This document shows, piece by piece, positions 44,255 to 55,854 of a stretch of DNA of 64,000 nucleotides. A program made the translations under genes and the position numbers. The stretch covers positions 992,001 to 1,056,000 of the forward strand of contig NC_082422.1 of the NCBI RefSeq assembly GCF_004011695.2. Reading direction: 5' to 3'. Every line of letters begins with the position of its first letter. The first letter of the stretch is position 1. This DNA comes from Ascochyta rabiei (taxonomy: Eukaryota > Ascomycota > Dothideomycetes > Pleosporales > Didymellaceae). The notes beneath the pieces are model-generated. The model had not been told where the DNA came from. It saw only the letters and a program-made list of their open reading frames with translations, and made no database searches.

Positions 44255-45180
44255 TTATGCAATCGGTCTGCTTCGCTCATCCTCGGGCATTCTCTGTCCA
44301 CTCATTAGCTTCCATCTCCACACAGCACCTCGCCAACTACCCAGAGGAAAACACCAGGACTCACCATGTAAGCGTCAATGGCAGCCGAGAAGACGGCGAA
44401 TCCAGCACACCCAACCGCCACGGCCTGCGGCCCTGCATTCCTTGCCAGCACACCGCCGGTGATGCAGCCTCCGGCGACGCCATTGTACAAGTCGTTCTTG
44501 GCCCGCAGGCCCTCAATCGCACACTCGGTGCCGCTGAAAATGGCGCCGACTTTGGCAAAGTTCTTGCCGGAGCTGATGGAGCTGCGGTACATGTCGCGCA
44601 GCCCGTGCTTGAGCTGCTGCTTCAGCGGCAGGTCGGAGATGGGCGCGGTGGTGGTGGGGGAGAGGACGGACGCCGGGGCTGCTGTTGCGGCTGCCGCGGA
44701 AGAAGATGAGGAAGCACCGATGGCCTGTGTCGCAGCGGCGGAGGGGAGTGTAGAGGTGGAGGTGGCGGTGCTCGTTGCGGCGGCGCGGACGGCGTTGGCG
44801 AGGGGCGTGCCGGCGGGTTTCGCTGCGGTGGTCGCTGTGCTGGCTGGAGTTGTTGTAGCTGCGCCCGCAGCGACGGGCGATGGGTTTGCGGTTGGGAGCG
44901 GCTGGCCCATGGGCGTGTCGTAACGCATCGATGCCATGAAGAGTCCGAACATGGCTCCCAGGCCACCACCCATGACGCCGGCCATGACGGTTTTGCCGAT
45001 GCACGATTCCATGGACGCTTGGATCTGACTTTCACGTTAGACTGGACAGCTCGCGGTGCCTGGGGTGCGCGTGTGGCCGTGGGCGCATACCATTTTGGTC
45101 ATCTGCACTTCCTGCTCTGACATGCCGGCGGTTGGGTTCATGCCCGCCATCATACCGCCGGGGTTGGTAGGAAGCGCCAT
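44255..45180 (-). CDS. TIM22: TIM22, carrier translocase channel subunit
   Basis: Three exons (45180-45091, 45024-44365, 44293-44255) give 262 aa. Exon 1 encodes [20 protein letters not shown] and EQEVQMTKM. Exon 2 continues [20 protein letters not shown] and [13 protein letters not shown], the first Tim17/22 membrane helix with its intermembrane Cys. The rest of the fold has [40 protein letters not shown] and [14 protein letters not shown]. Exon 3 adds only [15 protein letters not shown]22 forms the inner-membrane channel that inserts metabolite carriers and TIM23 subunits. About 75 residues (roughly 65-140) rich in Ala, Thr, Ser and Pro lie between helix 1 and helix 2 in the intermembrane-space loop, longer than in yeast. 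The last intron was placed by the GTGAGT donor and the conserved acidic tail. Confidence 0.92.
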
Positions 45181-45670
45181 GTTGGGTTGGGAGTGTGCAA
45201 CGGGGAAACGGCGACCGAAAGAAGAGGTTCGAGGGGGAGGTGAAGAGAAGTGGGTGCCTGATGAATCCGACGCTGTGTTGCTGCGCGGCGACTTGACTTT
45301 TGCGGAGGAATCACGGAGGTCTCGACTTGGCACGTGCAGCCAGCGTTGCGGGATGGATGGAGGAACACTCTCGAGTCGAAAGCACAACACCAATGCTCAT
45401 AATGTGGATCGATGTAGTACAATAAGTTGATTTCGAAGTCTTATGCTATGCTTCTATAGACACGGATATCTTTCCGTGCTAGATACGTGCTCACAGCAAC
45501 CGCAAACGCCAGTTTCGCCATGCTGCTCCAACGCTTCATCGACAAGCCACCCTACCAACAGTTCCCCCCTCTGAATATGAATTGTATGTGAATAGACATT
45601 CGTTCAGACATTGCAGTCTGGATGCGTAGCGTCGTCAATAGGTAAGGTCGTCTGTACAGATCGTTCGTCA
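45181..45670. other. Intergenic region
   Basis: Promoter of TIM22 and 3' flank of the DUF4048 gene. No gene seen. Confidence 0.4.
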
Positions 45671-47314
45671 TTAAATAAGATTGCCGGGCGATCCCGAGCG
45701 ACCAATGTAGTCGCCTTGGGAGTGGCTCGTGAGCCTCGACTCGGGCGGCGGGGTGAGCTGCTTCTCCCACTCCTTCATCAGGTGTGAGGCCGTGCGCTTG
45801 AGGCTGGACGGCGAGAGGTTGACCAGGTCGGGCCAAGGGATCGAGTTACGCTTGGGATCGCGTGATGCACTGTCGTCGGGCATGCTCGCGGAGCTAATGG
45901 TAGCGAGCGACGAGTTCTTGGAGTCATGGCGCCTGGCGTAGTGCTTGCTGCTGGCTTGGGAGCTACCGAGGGCAGACGAGGCTGTGTCTGACTCGTCCGA
46001 GTCATGGTGGGTATCTGTTGTCTTGGCAACGAAAGTTGCACTGGGGCTGTCCCAGTTAGCCCACTCTTCTTCGAAGCTGTCGCTGTTCCTGGCCGTTTGC
46101 CTTTCGGGGGTGCGGGTGGACTTGGGCGTGTGAGTCTTCTTGTTCACGGAGGTGGTCTTGGGTTCACTCAAACCATGTTCTGACCAGAAGTCTTCGCCAA
46201 TCGACTGTTTCTTTTGCAAAGACTTCCTGGAGCTTGCCGACCGGTTCAGGGATGGCCTGCTGGCGGATGTGTTTCGGATCACGTTGGCGGACGGATCCCT
46301 GCCCTGCAAGGGTGCAGAAGGCTCTACCGCGCCGTTGACAGCTTCATCGCCCACGGTGGCCTGTCTTATATCCTCGATAAAGGTAAACAAGCCGTTGCTG
46401 AAGTCGCTGGCCAGCTGCTTGCCGGTGCGCAGGATGTTGTCGCGCTGCATGTTGGGCAGGCCGCCGAGGTCACTGCGGTCGTTGCTTGTAACGTCGATGA
46501 GTTGCCTTGATAGATCAGAGGATGTGGAGGATCGAATGGGAGGGGTTGGGCGCTTCATGGTCGAGTCTTCGCTGTAGACCTCGGCTGGATGAGGAAAGGA
46601 GGGCGCATAGGCTCTGTCCGGCGACAAGAGCGAGAGGGTGCGCAGGTGGCGTGATCCGCTGAAGACCTTGCGTTGGGACGACTTGGTGCTGCTCAGCAGC
46701 GCTTTCCTGCGCTCCCTCTCCCGCAGCATCCACAGATTGCTCCCATCCTCGTCGTCGTGGACAGCGTCGATGTTGGCGAGCGACGTATTCAGCGGCTGCA
46801 GCTGGGCGAGCTTGCGGACGTCGTTGCGTCGTTTGCTGGCCTCGTGGAGTGCATAGTGCTTCTTCAACGTCTTGAGGTCTTCTTCGGCTTTGCCGAGCTC
46901 TTCCTTGAGCTCCAGCACAAATCGTTCCTGCGCGGCAAGGACGGCGAGGAGGTTGGTCTCGGGCGACGAGGGTTGGGCCTCGGGCGAGGGGAGTGGAGAC
47001 GGGGCAGCGACCCAGGACTGAGGGCGCGAGCGCGAGCGCGGCGAGAAGAGTGGTGAAGTGCTGCCGGCAGCAGGTTGAATGGGAAATTGCAGCGACAGGC
47101 GCTTGCCTTGTCTGACGATGTCGGCGTGCGACGTCGTCTTGGAGCGAGCGTGAGAAGGCATCGATGGCGGGAGTGGGGGTGCAGGTGGGGGTGCAGGATG
47201 GGAGAGGGTGGTCGAGGAGGGAGAGATGGCAGAGGCGCCCGAGTCTTGTCGAGAAAGGCGGTGGAGGCGGCGGATGGCCCCTGATGGCGTGGCTTGGTTT
47301 TCTTGCAGGGTCAT
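45671..47314 (-). CDS. DUF4048-type disordered protein
   Basis: Started at MTLQENQATPSGAIRRLHRL this is 547 aa. The frame stays open to 47800, and an ATG at 47611 (MGSCTASPTLL) is an alternative start, so the N-terminus is uncertain. IRRLHRLSRQDSGASAISPS and DIVRQGKRLSLQFPIQPAAG are the family's characteristic segments. A coiled coil follows (about residues 115-165: LAAQERFVLELKEELGKAEE, DLKTLKKHYALHEASKRRND). LLRTGKQLASDFSNGLFTFI-like and EDIRQATVGDEAVN mark a second conserved helix. The C-terminal half is disordered and Ser-rich, ending QGDYIGRSGSPGNLI. Function unknown in the family; Ser/Thr-rich tracts suggest regulation by phosphorylation. The upstream extension is partly made of a minisatellite and is probably not translated. 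Confidence 0.72.
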   Translation of the reverse strand: MTLQENQATPSGAIRRLHRLSRQDSGASAISPSSTTLSHPAPPPAPPLPPSMPSHARSKTTSHADIVRQGKRLSLQFPIQPAAGSTSPLFSPRSRSRPQSWVAAPSPLPSPEAQPSSPETNLLAVLAAQERFVLELKEELGKAEEDLKTLKKHYALHEASKRRNDVRKLAQLQPLNTSLANIDAVHDDEDGSNLWMLRERERRKALLSSTKSSQRKVFSGSRHLRTLSLLSPDRAYAPSFPHPAEVYSEDSTMKRPTPPIRSSTSSDLSRQLIDVTSNDRSDLGGLPNMQRDNILRTGKQLASDFSNGLFTFIEDIRQATVGDEAVNGAVEPSAPLQGRDPSANVIRNTSASRPSLNRSASSRKSLQKKQSIGEDFWSEHGLSEPKTTSVNKKTHTPKSTRTPERQTARNSDSFEEEWANWDSPSATFVAKTTDTHHDSDESDTASSALGSSQASSKHYARRHDSKNSSLATISSASMPDDSASRDPKRNSIPWPDLVNLSPSSLKRTASHLMKEWEKQLTPPPESRLTSHSQGDYIGRSGSPGNLI

Positions 47315-47678
47315 TGACCGTTTCCGCGCCGTGGGCGGCCCAAGCGGTGAGTCTGGGCGGTCCCCGGTCTTTGCGCCCGGCGTGCTGGAACTCGGTTTGA
47401 TGTGGTCAGGCTCCCTCTTGAGCAGGCGGACGAGCGAGGAAAGCGGCAGACGTCGGGACAGGCGGAGCAGAACAAGCGAAGAGGTGGCGGGATGGCTGAT
47501 CTCCAGATACAGTGCGAGGATGGCGACTGACACGCTCGTTAGACGCAACACGCCGCGCACCCAGGAAAACCACGTCTTCAGCAGAGTCGGGCTGGCAGTG
47601 CAAGAACCCATACCAGGCTCTTTGAAGCATGCATGTCTTGACGAGGGCGGGAGGGGAGGGGAGGGGCTGATCGGGCTT

Positions 47679-47800
47679 ATGGAGACGGAGACTGGGACTG
47701 GAGACTGGGACTGAAGACTGGGACTGGAGACTGGGACTGGAGACGGAGACTGGAGACTGAGACTGGAGACTGGAGACGGAGACTGGAGACTGGAGACCAC
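47679..47800. repeat. GAGACTGGGACT minisatellite
   Basis: Interspersed GAGACTGG, GGGACTGG and GAGACGGA units over about 120 bp. It keeps a minus-strand frame open by encoding SPV/SLQ-type repeats, which artificially lengthens the DUF4048 frame. Confidence 0.85.
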
Positions 47801-47944
47801 GGGAGACCGACTGTTGCACAGCAGCCGTCTCCATAGTTTTTGTGATACTGAGCGAGCTCAGGCCACCCAAACAATCCAGGAACCCGAGTCCCTGTGACAC
47901 ACGGACACGATCCATGGACGGACTGGCCTGCGGGGCGAGCTCGT

Positions 47945-47981
47945 TCGTAGCTCCTTCGTAGCTCCTTCGTAGCTCCTTCGT
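47945..47981. repeat. 11-bp TCGTAGCTCCT repeat, 3 copies
   Basis: Three exact tandem copies of TCGTAGCTCCT followed by a partial unit. Confidence 0.88.
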
Positions 47982-48697
47982 CTTTCGGTGTGCGTCGCGC
48001 CAGCAGCAGTGGTGAGCTGTGCCCATTTGACAGCACGAGCCCAAACGTCGAGGCTAAGAGCAAGAGTCCACAGCTGATGATGAAATTCGCCGCTCTGCCC
48101 CGGGATCAACGCCGCTCGCCGCCATGGACTGTGTCAGGCGCCATGGCGTCGTCCTCGGTTCACCTGGGGATGCGCCGTTCTGCATCTCTCGTGCTGGCTG
48201 TTGCCGCTGGTGACGGCTCGTCACTGGCCGATTGGCCTCAGCAGCCACTTGGACCGCCTGCGCGCGTGACCTCGGCCGGGTAAGGGCAGCTAAATTCCGG
48301 ATCACGGCCAATGGGCACAGCGACAGCAGCCCGTCCACGCAGCTGACAGGTCCGCATGCTATGCAGCTTATGCAGGGCAACTCGAAGCTCTTGCTCGGAA
48401 TGGAACTGACGCAGGTACCGCCCCAGCCTGCAAAGCGGCCTCGAGCTCGCCCACGATTCATGGCGACGGCGAGCACGACCATCAGCTTCGAGTGAGATTT
48501 CTTCGTCCACTTTCTGGTAGGGAATTCCATGTTCGTGCTGTCTTCTTTTTCGGCTCTGTGCACTGCATCGTGCGTCGGCGATCGTGCGCGGTCATGGCGG
48601 TGGGGCGCCCTGTTTGTTTGCCTCGACCCGTTGCTCCGGTGATGCTGGACGCTGGACCCTGCACTGCATCATCATGGACGGCCGTCGTCAACGCTAT

Positions 48698-48727
48698 CAC
48701 CACCACCACCACCACCACCACCACCAC
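48698..48727. repeat. (CAC)10 microsatellite
   Basis: Ten perfect CAC triplets about 165 bp upstream of the kinase start, in its promoter or 5' leader. Confidence 0.95.
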
Positions 48728-48891
48728 GGCCACTGCCACTGCCACCACAGCCATCACTCTATTTCTATCCGTACTCGCTCTACCAAGGACTTCCGCCGTC
48801 CGCCGTCCTCAACCTGGATTCCACCACCAATTGAATCTTCCGAGCGCCCCCATTGTTGACAAAAACAACAATAGCTCACGCATCTCCCAAA

Positions 48892-51173
48892 ATGGCGGAG
48901 AACTACCAGGTTATGGAGGAGTTGGGCAGTGAGTATTTCATGTCCACGCTGTCTTTGCTTTTGGACTGACAAGCACAGGCGGGTCCTTTGGAAAAGTGTA
49001 CAAAGCCATCGACCGCAGCACAGGCGAAACCGTGGCTATCAAGCATGTAAGCACTGCCACCTTTCCCCCCTCGGCCTGCACATACTCACGCGCCCAGATC
49101 GACCTCGAAGACAGCAACGAAGAGCTCGCCGACATTCAAGCTGAGATTGCCCTGCTGAGCACCTGCCACAGCCCCTACATCACCGAATACAAGACGAGCT
49201 TCGTCAAGGGCGTCAAGCTATGGATCGTCATGGAATACCTTGGGGGCGGATCTGCTGCCGACTTGCTTGCACCTGGACCCATGGGTGAAGCGCACATCGC
49301 CATCATGTGTCGTGAGCTTCTGTTTGGCCTCGACTACCTGCACTCGACTGGCAAGATCCACCGAGATATCAAGGCTGCCAATGTGCTCCTGACCGACAAG
49401 GGCAAAGTCAAGCTCGCCGACTTTGGCGTCGCTGCACAGTTGACCAACATGAAATCTCAACGCATGACATTTGTTGGCACTCCCTTTTGGATGGCCCCCG
49501 AGGTCATTCAGGAGGCTGGTTACGACTTCAGGGCGGACATCTGGTCCCTAGGTATTACAGCCATGGAACTGGCCGAAGGCGCACCACCGCACGCTGGATC
49601 GCACCCCATGAAGGTCCTCTTCACCATTCCCAAGAACCCAGCGCCTCGCCTGGAGGGTGATCAGTTCAGCAAGGAGTTCAAGGACTTTGTTGCTCACTGT
49701 CTGATCAAGGACCCAGACCGACGCGCAACCGCAAAGGAGCTTTTGGAACACAAGTTTGTTCGCCGAGCTGGCAAGGTCGAAGCTTTGCGGGAACTGGTGG
49801 AGCGTAAACAAATGTTCGACGCGAAAAAGGACAAGGACGATGTGTCGCACCCCAAGTACTATGAGGAGACCATGTGAGTGTAGCCCTTCAACCCTCCTCT
49901 CTCATCACCTAACACTGCCTGCAGGAAGGATCTGGCACCAAGAGGCGAGTCAGACGATTGGACTTTCGACACAGTCAAAGCTGGTACCGTTGCCCCATCA
50001 GCACGCCAGACAGCTCGTCGCCGCAAGCTCGCTCGCATTCCCTCGGGAGACGAGGAAACCACTGCATCTCTGATGCAGCACATGGACCTTGACGCAGCAC
50101 CATTAGGCACTGCCACAGACTCACCGTTACCAGAGCAGACGCAACCTGGCTCCCGCCAATCTCCCTCAGGGACCGCCTTCCGCGTGTCTTCAGGAAACAC
50201 GCCAACTGCTCGACGCATTAGTGGTGCGCCCAAGCAACCTCTTGGTGTCGATCTCACATTTGGCAATTCGCCTTCCACTGTACGACACTTCAAGCGTGTC
50301 TCTAGTGGAGAACGCAGAGCAGCACTACGATCGAACCCACCTGCCAACCAGAGCAACTCTTTCCATCCGAACCCGAGTGCTGCTACCTTCCGCCCTTCAC
50401 CACCCAATGCGGACCTCATCTTCGACGTCAACGACGTGAACAATGAGAACGAACCGCCAGAGCCAGAATATCCTCCTATGCCGGTCACCAAGGATGCGCT
50501 CTATGGCCGTCGAGCGTACAGCAAGGTCCTGGACGGTGTGTTCCAAGAAGCATACGCTGACACCGGTTCGCCCCATCAGCGTGAGGTAATGGGGCGGGTA
50601 GCTGCCGCCTGGGCACAGCTTGATGAGATCGACCCACAGGGCGAATTCATGCTGCTGAAGGCCATGGTGGACCGCCTGAAGCAAGACTCAAAGCTAGCCT
50701 CGGCTCTAGGCATTGAGATGCCAGCAGCGCAGTCCCCTCTCAAGCACAGCACCAGGGGTAGCGAGACGAGCTACGGTGGCACTACCGTACATGGAACAAG
50801 CACAACCCGCGTTCGGTCCAACACCAAGATGTCCTCATCTTCCATCAGCAAGTCCTCGGCATCGGAAGACTACGACTCACCCTCCACACCCGTTGACACA
50901 CCCGGCACACCGAATGGGACGTCAGGCTCGCCCACCAAAGGCCCCAAACTCGTACTTGCGCAGAACAACCCACACCTGAAGTCACACCGCCGCCGACAGA
51001 GTGCATTTGTTGTCGGCGAAAAGTCGCTCGGCAACGACTCCCTGCCCATGGTCGACGAGAAGAAACTGCCCGGCCACGTGGAGAAAGGCATGGAACAACA
51101 GGGTCTTCTTGCTGACATTCTCTACGGACAGTGGATGTCTGGGCTGCGCAGCCGATGGCCTGTCACCAGCTAG
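48892..51173 (+). CDS. Ste20-family protein kinase, GCKIII type (MST3/4, Kic1, Nak1 relatives)
   Basis: Four exons (48892-48928, 48979-49046, 49098-49873, 49925-51173) give 709 aa. MAENYQVMEELGSGSFGKVY holds the glycine loop and ETVAIKHIDLEDSNEEL the catalytic Lys. HRDIKAANVLL is the catalytic loop, ADFGVAAQLTNM the DFG segment and FVGTPFWMAPEVI the activation loop typical of GCKs. The long C-terminal tail is disordered (basic TARRRKLARIPSGDE; SSGERRAALR). It contains a conserved-looking helical block, ALYGRRAYSKVLDGVFQEAY to LLKAMVDRLKQDSKLASALG, likely the dimerisation/Mob-pathway contact region. GCKIII kinases act upstream of NDR kinases in morphogenesis, polarity and septation networks. 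Every catalytic residue checked is present, so an active kinase is expected. The exact orthologue is not assigned. Confidence 0.92.
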
Positions 51174-52312
51174 AAGGGATTTGTCCAGCTGACCATTCCT
51201 ACACATTTCCGTACGCGCCGGATGGTTTGTTGTTCTGCATACTCTGCACACGTCACTTGGCACGTGTGCAACCATTTGCATTCTTGCACATATCTTTACG
51301 TCTTCTCTTCCTCGGCATACTTTATCATGATCATGACTCACGACCCTAACGACACGCCCGATGCGTCGCGTTGGGATGTGCGATTTGGATCCTCGGTAGT
51401 GGATGCGCTTTGTCCTTACATATAAAAAGGCGTACTTGGTGTGTCGGCTTTGCTGCCGTCTTGCAGCGTTTCTTCCTGTTCGACACAAGGCTATATTGTT
51501 ATAAAAGCCCTATTTGTCCTTCTGACATGATGGGGGTAGGCTCTTTTTTTTTTGGCTGTAGATAGATTCCAATATGTCCAGTGTATAATAGAAATCCAAA
51601 CCTGCATCTTTCCCCAGTACTTCCATCTTTCCGTACATGTTTCTCACTGCGCTGCAAGATTTCCTAATGGCCATTCCGTCTGTTGCCTGAAAAAGTTTCG
51701 TCCATGTAAACGACCATGCCGGCGGTTGAAACAGCGTTTTCTTCTTTCCTTTGACGTGGAAAAACAACTTCCTCATCAAAACCTTCTCATCGGCTACGTC
51801 CTACCCACAGAAGGCGATGTGGGACATACACGGTTCGAGCAGGCCACATACATATGCATGCGCATCGAGCCCACCGCTCTTCACCAGACAAGATCCCAGC
51901 GCAGACTGTGACGGAGAAGTGCTATAGATTCCTTCCTACCGTGCGGTTCCATCCAGTCAGTCTACACGGGCTCGGTCAGCCGCCTCTCCACGCCACGCAA
52001 GGGAAGCGCCGAGGTACTCTGTTGCCGCCGTTGTGGCTGGGCGAGGAGTCAACTACGGGTGGATGGTGGGGTTGTGGAGGATGAAAGGGCAGTGATGGAC
52101 AGTGCCGGACTGCTGTGGTTGCAGACGACGTTGATGGAATTTTAGATTAGGGGTTGTGCTGTTGCAATGTTATGGTGAGGTAGGGATGAGACGAAAGGAA
52201 AGCGAGATGATGAAGCGGATAGACTTATTGCAAATTCCGACTTTAAGTTTTTCCAGTTCATAGCTTTGCTCATTAGGATAACCCTTCTTTGCCACTTCTT
52301 GCTTCTTCTGCC
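51174..52312. other. Intergenic region between convergent genes
   Basis: About 1.1 kb of 3' flank of the kinase (+) and ERG7 (-), including T-rich runs near 51543 and AT-rich DNA near 52140-52270. No gene seen. Confidence 0.45.
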
Positions 52313-54694
52313 TTACAACGGCTCGTTGCCGAAGCGCTTAGCATACATGCCCAGCGCCTTGATCGGGAAGATGAACTTGTAGTTGGAGTAGGAGATCATA
52401 CTGTTCATTCGTTAGTCGACACTTCTTTTTGCTGCTGCGCTGCACAACATACCAAGACTTGTTGAACACGCCTTCAATGGCCTCCTGCTTCCACTCGCCA
52501 TTGGCCTGCTGCCTGCTGGTAATCATCTTGAGTGCCTTTCTCAACGGCTCCTTATCTGGAAACCCAGCCTCCAGCATTGCAATCACCACCCACGCCGTCT
52601 GCACAACCTGGCTCTTCTCATGCTGGCAATACTCGCCCGTCTCACAAGACTTGTAAGTCTCGCCCCACCCTCCATCTTCCATCTGGCGGTCAAGGAAGAA
52701 CTGACACGCCCGCCGCATTCGCTCAGAATTCGCATGCGTTTCACCAACGCACTTGAGCGACTCGAGTGCAAACATGGCAGCGTACGTGAAACAGATGCCC
52801 CAGGCGCCATACCAAGACCCGTCGGGACGTTGTGCAGAGCGGATGTATTCGACAGCTCGGTCGCGGAAAGCGACAATCTCGGTGCTGCGGTAGGAAGGAT
52901 AATGCTTCTGGAACATTTGCAGTGCCGTGACGACCGCTGTTGTGCATTCGACGTAGTCGTACTCTACCATGATCTTGCCAAAGACTTCTGCAGCGTTGAG
53001 GTGTTCGAGCATTTCGGAACCACGCGTGGGCTCGTAGGACGCGCAGCCGCCGGAGGAATTTTGCATAGTCAAAAGCACATCGATTGCGTCTTTGAGTCTA
53101 CGCTCTTCGATGAGGGTGGGGTAATCGTGTTGGTTTTGGAGGATCAGTGTCGCCTTGAGACCTTCAGATGTGCAGTCACTGACAGCGTAACCTTGCTTGC
53201 GTGTGCTGAAGCCCCAGGCGCCTTTTCTCTGCTGGCGGTAACAGGCGTGTTGGTCTTCGCATTCTTCAAGCATTTGCTGGTCCTCAAGAAACTCGAGAGC
53301 TTTGGTGAACATAGGTCGGTACTGCTTCTGAGAGAGGAACCCACACGATTCTGCGGCAAGAACAGTGAAAGCTGTGTCCCAGGTTTGGGCGCCATCGGTC
53401 CCGTTCATGAGCATGCCTTCGTCTCTCATCCAGAGAAACTCGGGAAGTGTCTTGAGATGCTCGTTGAAAGCGTAGCCTTCGGGCCCTTCTTTTATGTATG
53501 CGCATAACGTGTTCATAGGCCCGTTGACAGGTCCAAGGTTTGAAAAGTCGGTATTCTTGTCCTCGGCTTGAATCAACCACCATACGTGCTTCTCGGCGCG
53601 CTCTACAAGCCACGCAGGCCTCAGGTAAGGGCCCCAGACAGACGTAAGGAACCAAAACAACAGCTTCAGGATCCAAGTCTTGGGATGATAGTTGTCCACA
53701 GGAGAGATGCTGTTACGATGCGCGCTGAACGTGATTGTTTCGAACGGCTGGATCAGTAGCTCTGACCGCAGCTGGCGGGTCAAGTCGTTTAGTGGGTATG
53801 ACCATCGCTGGGAGTAGACATACGACATGGGCAAGAAGACCTGTCGCATGTGGATCCACCAGCGCCACGGCGCAATAGGCACCCAGTCCGGCAGTAGCCA
53901 CAGCTCTGGCGGAACGGGGTTGACAATGTCCCAGTCCGTGACACCAAGCACGCTTAGCCAGAATTTCGACCAGTGTGGCCCGTTGAGTGCTCCGCCCAGC
54001 TTCCATAGCGTGCTGCGCGCTTTCCGCATTCTTGGATCTTCTGGATCCACACCTAGCAGTCGCAAGACGGTGTAGTTCATGGCAGTACCAAACACGCTGC
54101 TCTCGCCCTCAACGTGTAACCCCCAGCCGCCATCTTCGGGATGTGCTCGTGCGAAGAGGTAGTTCCTGATCTCGATTGCGCGTTCGGCTAGGATGGGTGT
54201 CTCGGTGACATACCATGTGATGACCAAACCGGGGAGGAGGAACATGGGCCCGCTGTATTCACAGGCCCAATTTCCAGGCGGTAGTTGGAGGTTCGAGAAG
54301 AAGGAAAGTGCGTTCGCGGCGGACTCGAGCGGTGTTCCTGCTGCTGCTGGGAGGTGCGGGAGCCCCTGATAATCGCAATCAGCTTGGTCTTCATGGACGA
54401 GTGGTGTGGAAAGAGGTGGGCTCCAGCGAGAGTTGCACATACCGTCTCCATACCCAGAAAATATCTGTCCACTGCGCTCTGGGGCCACTCCTTGACCTCG
54501 TCCTCACTGTGCAGGTAGTGCCATGTCTGGCACCCTCTGTCATCTCTGAGCCTCCACCTTGTGTAATCCGTCTTCTGATCCCCGTTTGCGCTGCTCTTTA
54601 CACCGATGGGTGCTTGGGTGTGGCCGTTCGCTCCACGCTTGTATGCACCGTTGGTTGCGGCGCTGTTGGTCGCGCCACTGGTCGCGTGCGGCAT
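52313..54694 (-). CDS. ERG7: Lanosterol synthase (2,3-oxidosqualene cyclase)
   Basis: Three exons (54694-54443, 54365-52453, 52400-52313) give 750 aa. Exon 1 ends DRYFLGMET and exon 2 opens GLPHLPAAAGTPLESAANAL. Exon 3 supplies the conserved C-terminus CMISYSNYKFIFPIKALGMY. The catalytic acid is the Asp of VSDCTSEGLKATLI (about residue 481), the DCTAE motif of oxidosqualene cyclases. Several QW repeats are visible (DGSWYGAWGICFTYA; DGGWGETYKSCETGEY; DGGWGLHVEG). The enzyme cyclises 2,3-oxidosqualene to lanosterol on the ER or lipid-droplet membrane, the first cyclic step of ergosterol synthesis and a target of antifungal leads. The gene appears intact, and no other sterol gene is present in the window. 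Confidence 0.97.
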
Positions 54695-55854
54695 GACTAC
54701 CAGGGTGTCGTAGATGTCGTGGATATCGCAAAAGGCTCAAACATGGATGGAAAAAGTACGCGGACAAAAGTCAAACGTTTGGGTTCGAACTGCAGTCGGA
54801 CATCTTGGCAGGCACGCGTGATCGAGGTGGAAGAAGGCGCGTTGCGCTGGGGCGAAGCACAGGCGGTGCTCGGACATTGAGCTCCCACTTGCTCCTATAT
54901 CGAGAACTGCGCAATGTGGATGCTCGGTACCGTTGGAGGGCAAATTTCGCGATTGCACATAGGACCCTCAGTATGGAAGCTCCACGTCTTGCAGGGCCGA
55001 TTATCCATCTTTGCGTCTGGTGGTAAGGTTGCAATCCGGAGACACACGAATCATGCACGCAGGCGTATGCACGCGGAAAAGTCAAAGCTGACTCAAGCAA
55101 CCAACCTCCCTTCTCAGTTCCTGCCCGTCTTGGACAAACCTCGGCACCTGGGCAGGCACACGGCGGGCACGCTCGGATGATCGACAAATAGCAATGCATC
55201 CGTCGTTCCCTTCCACCTTGCTCGCATCATCACGTGTCGGACACCCCGTGTGCCTCCACTTGCTGTCCACTTGAAAAGGGGGGGGGTCCGCGCATGACGC
55301 TTTGCTCCGTTCGCCGAGGATGGGAATTGCGATCGCGATCAGACGGCCAAGGAGAATGGCATGTGCTGACCTCAGCGTGTGCTCTCGTCGTACGAGCCGG
55401 GCAATGGGTACGGTGATTGAGTGACCGAACGAGGGATGAACCAGCCCCCACATGGCTGTTGGAACAGGAAAGAACCGGCTAGAAAGAAGAGCAATCAACG
55501 GCAGGGGGGTAGGAATCAATGTCAAGGCAGTGATCGGTATTATTCGTTTCTCGTAGTCGTGCAGCTCAACTCCACCACGCTCAGCACTATGTACAGCAGT
55601 TCAATGAGCGACCACCAGGGCGCGCTTGGACGCGCAAAGATCAATGCCCAAAATGCGTCATCAGCCAGAGATTTCTTATGCAATGAACAAACAAACAAAC
55701 AAACACACAAACAAACAAACAAACAGGGAGGCTCCAACAAGTCGAGACTCGAGCGCTGTGGAAACACGACACATGGCGCTGCTCATCCACCATAAATCTT
55801 CAATCGTCGTGTCGTGTGTGGGGGTGTGGGTATCGAAGAAGGGAAAAGGAAGGC
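54695..55854. other. Intergenic region
   Basis: Promoter of ERG7 and 3' flank of the next minus-strand gene. Contains a nine-G run near 55276 and the CAAA microsatellite. No gene seen. Confidence 0.45.
55687..55725. repeat. (ACAA)n microsatellite
   Basis: About nine ACAA units with one CACA interruption. Confidence 0.92.

Larger units (their letters stand above)
47315..48891. other. Divergent intergenic region with three simple repeats
   Basis: Lies between the DUF4048 gene (-) and the Ste20-type kinase (+). Contains a GAGACTGG-type array at 47679-47800, an 11-bp repeat at 47945-47981 and a (CAC)10 run at 48698-48727. The 5' part of the DUF4048 gene may extend into it. Confidence 0.5.

Noticed and set aside
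52620..53507. 295-codon plus frame
   Set aside because: Lies inside ERG7 on the opposite strand; ERG7 has all motifs.
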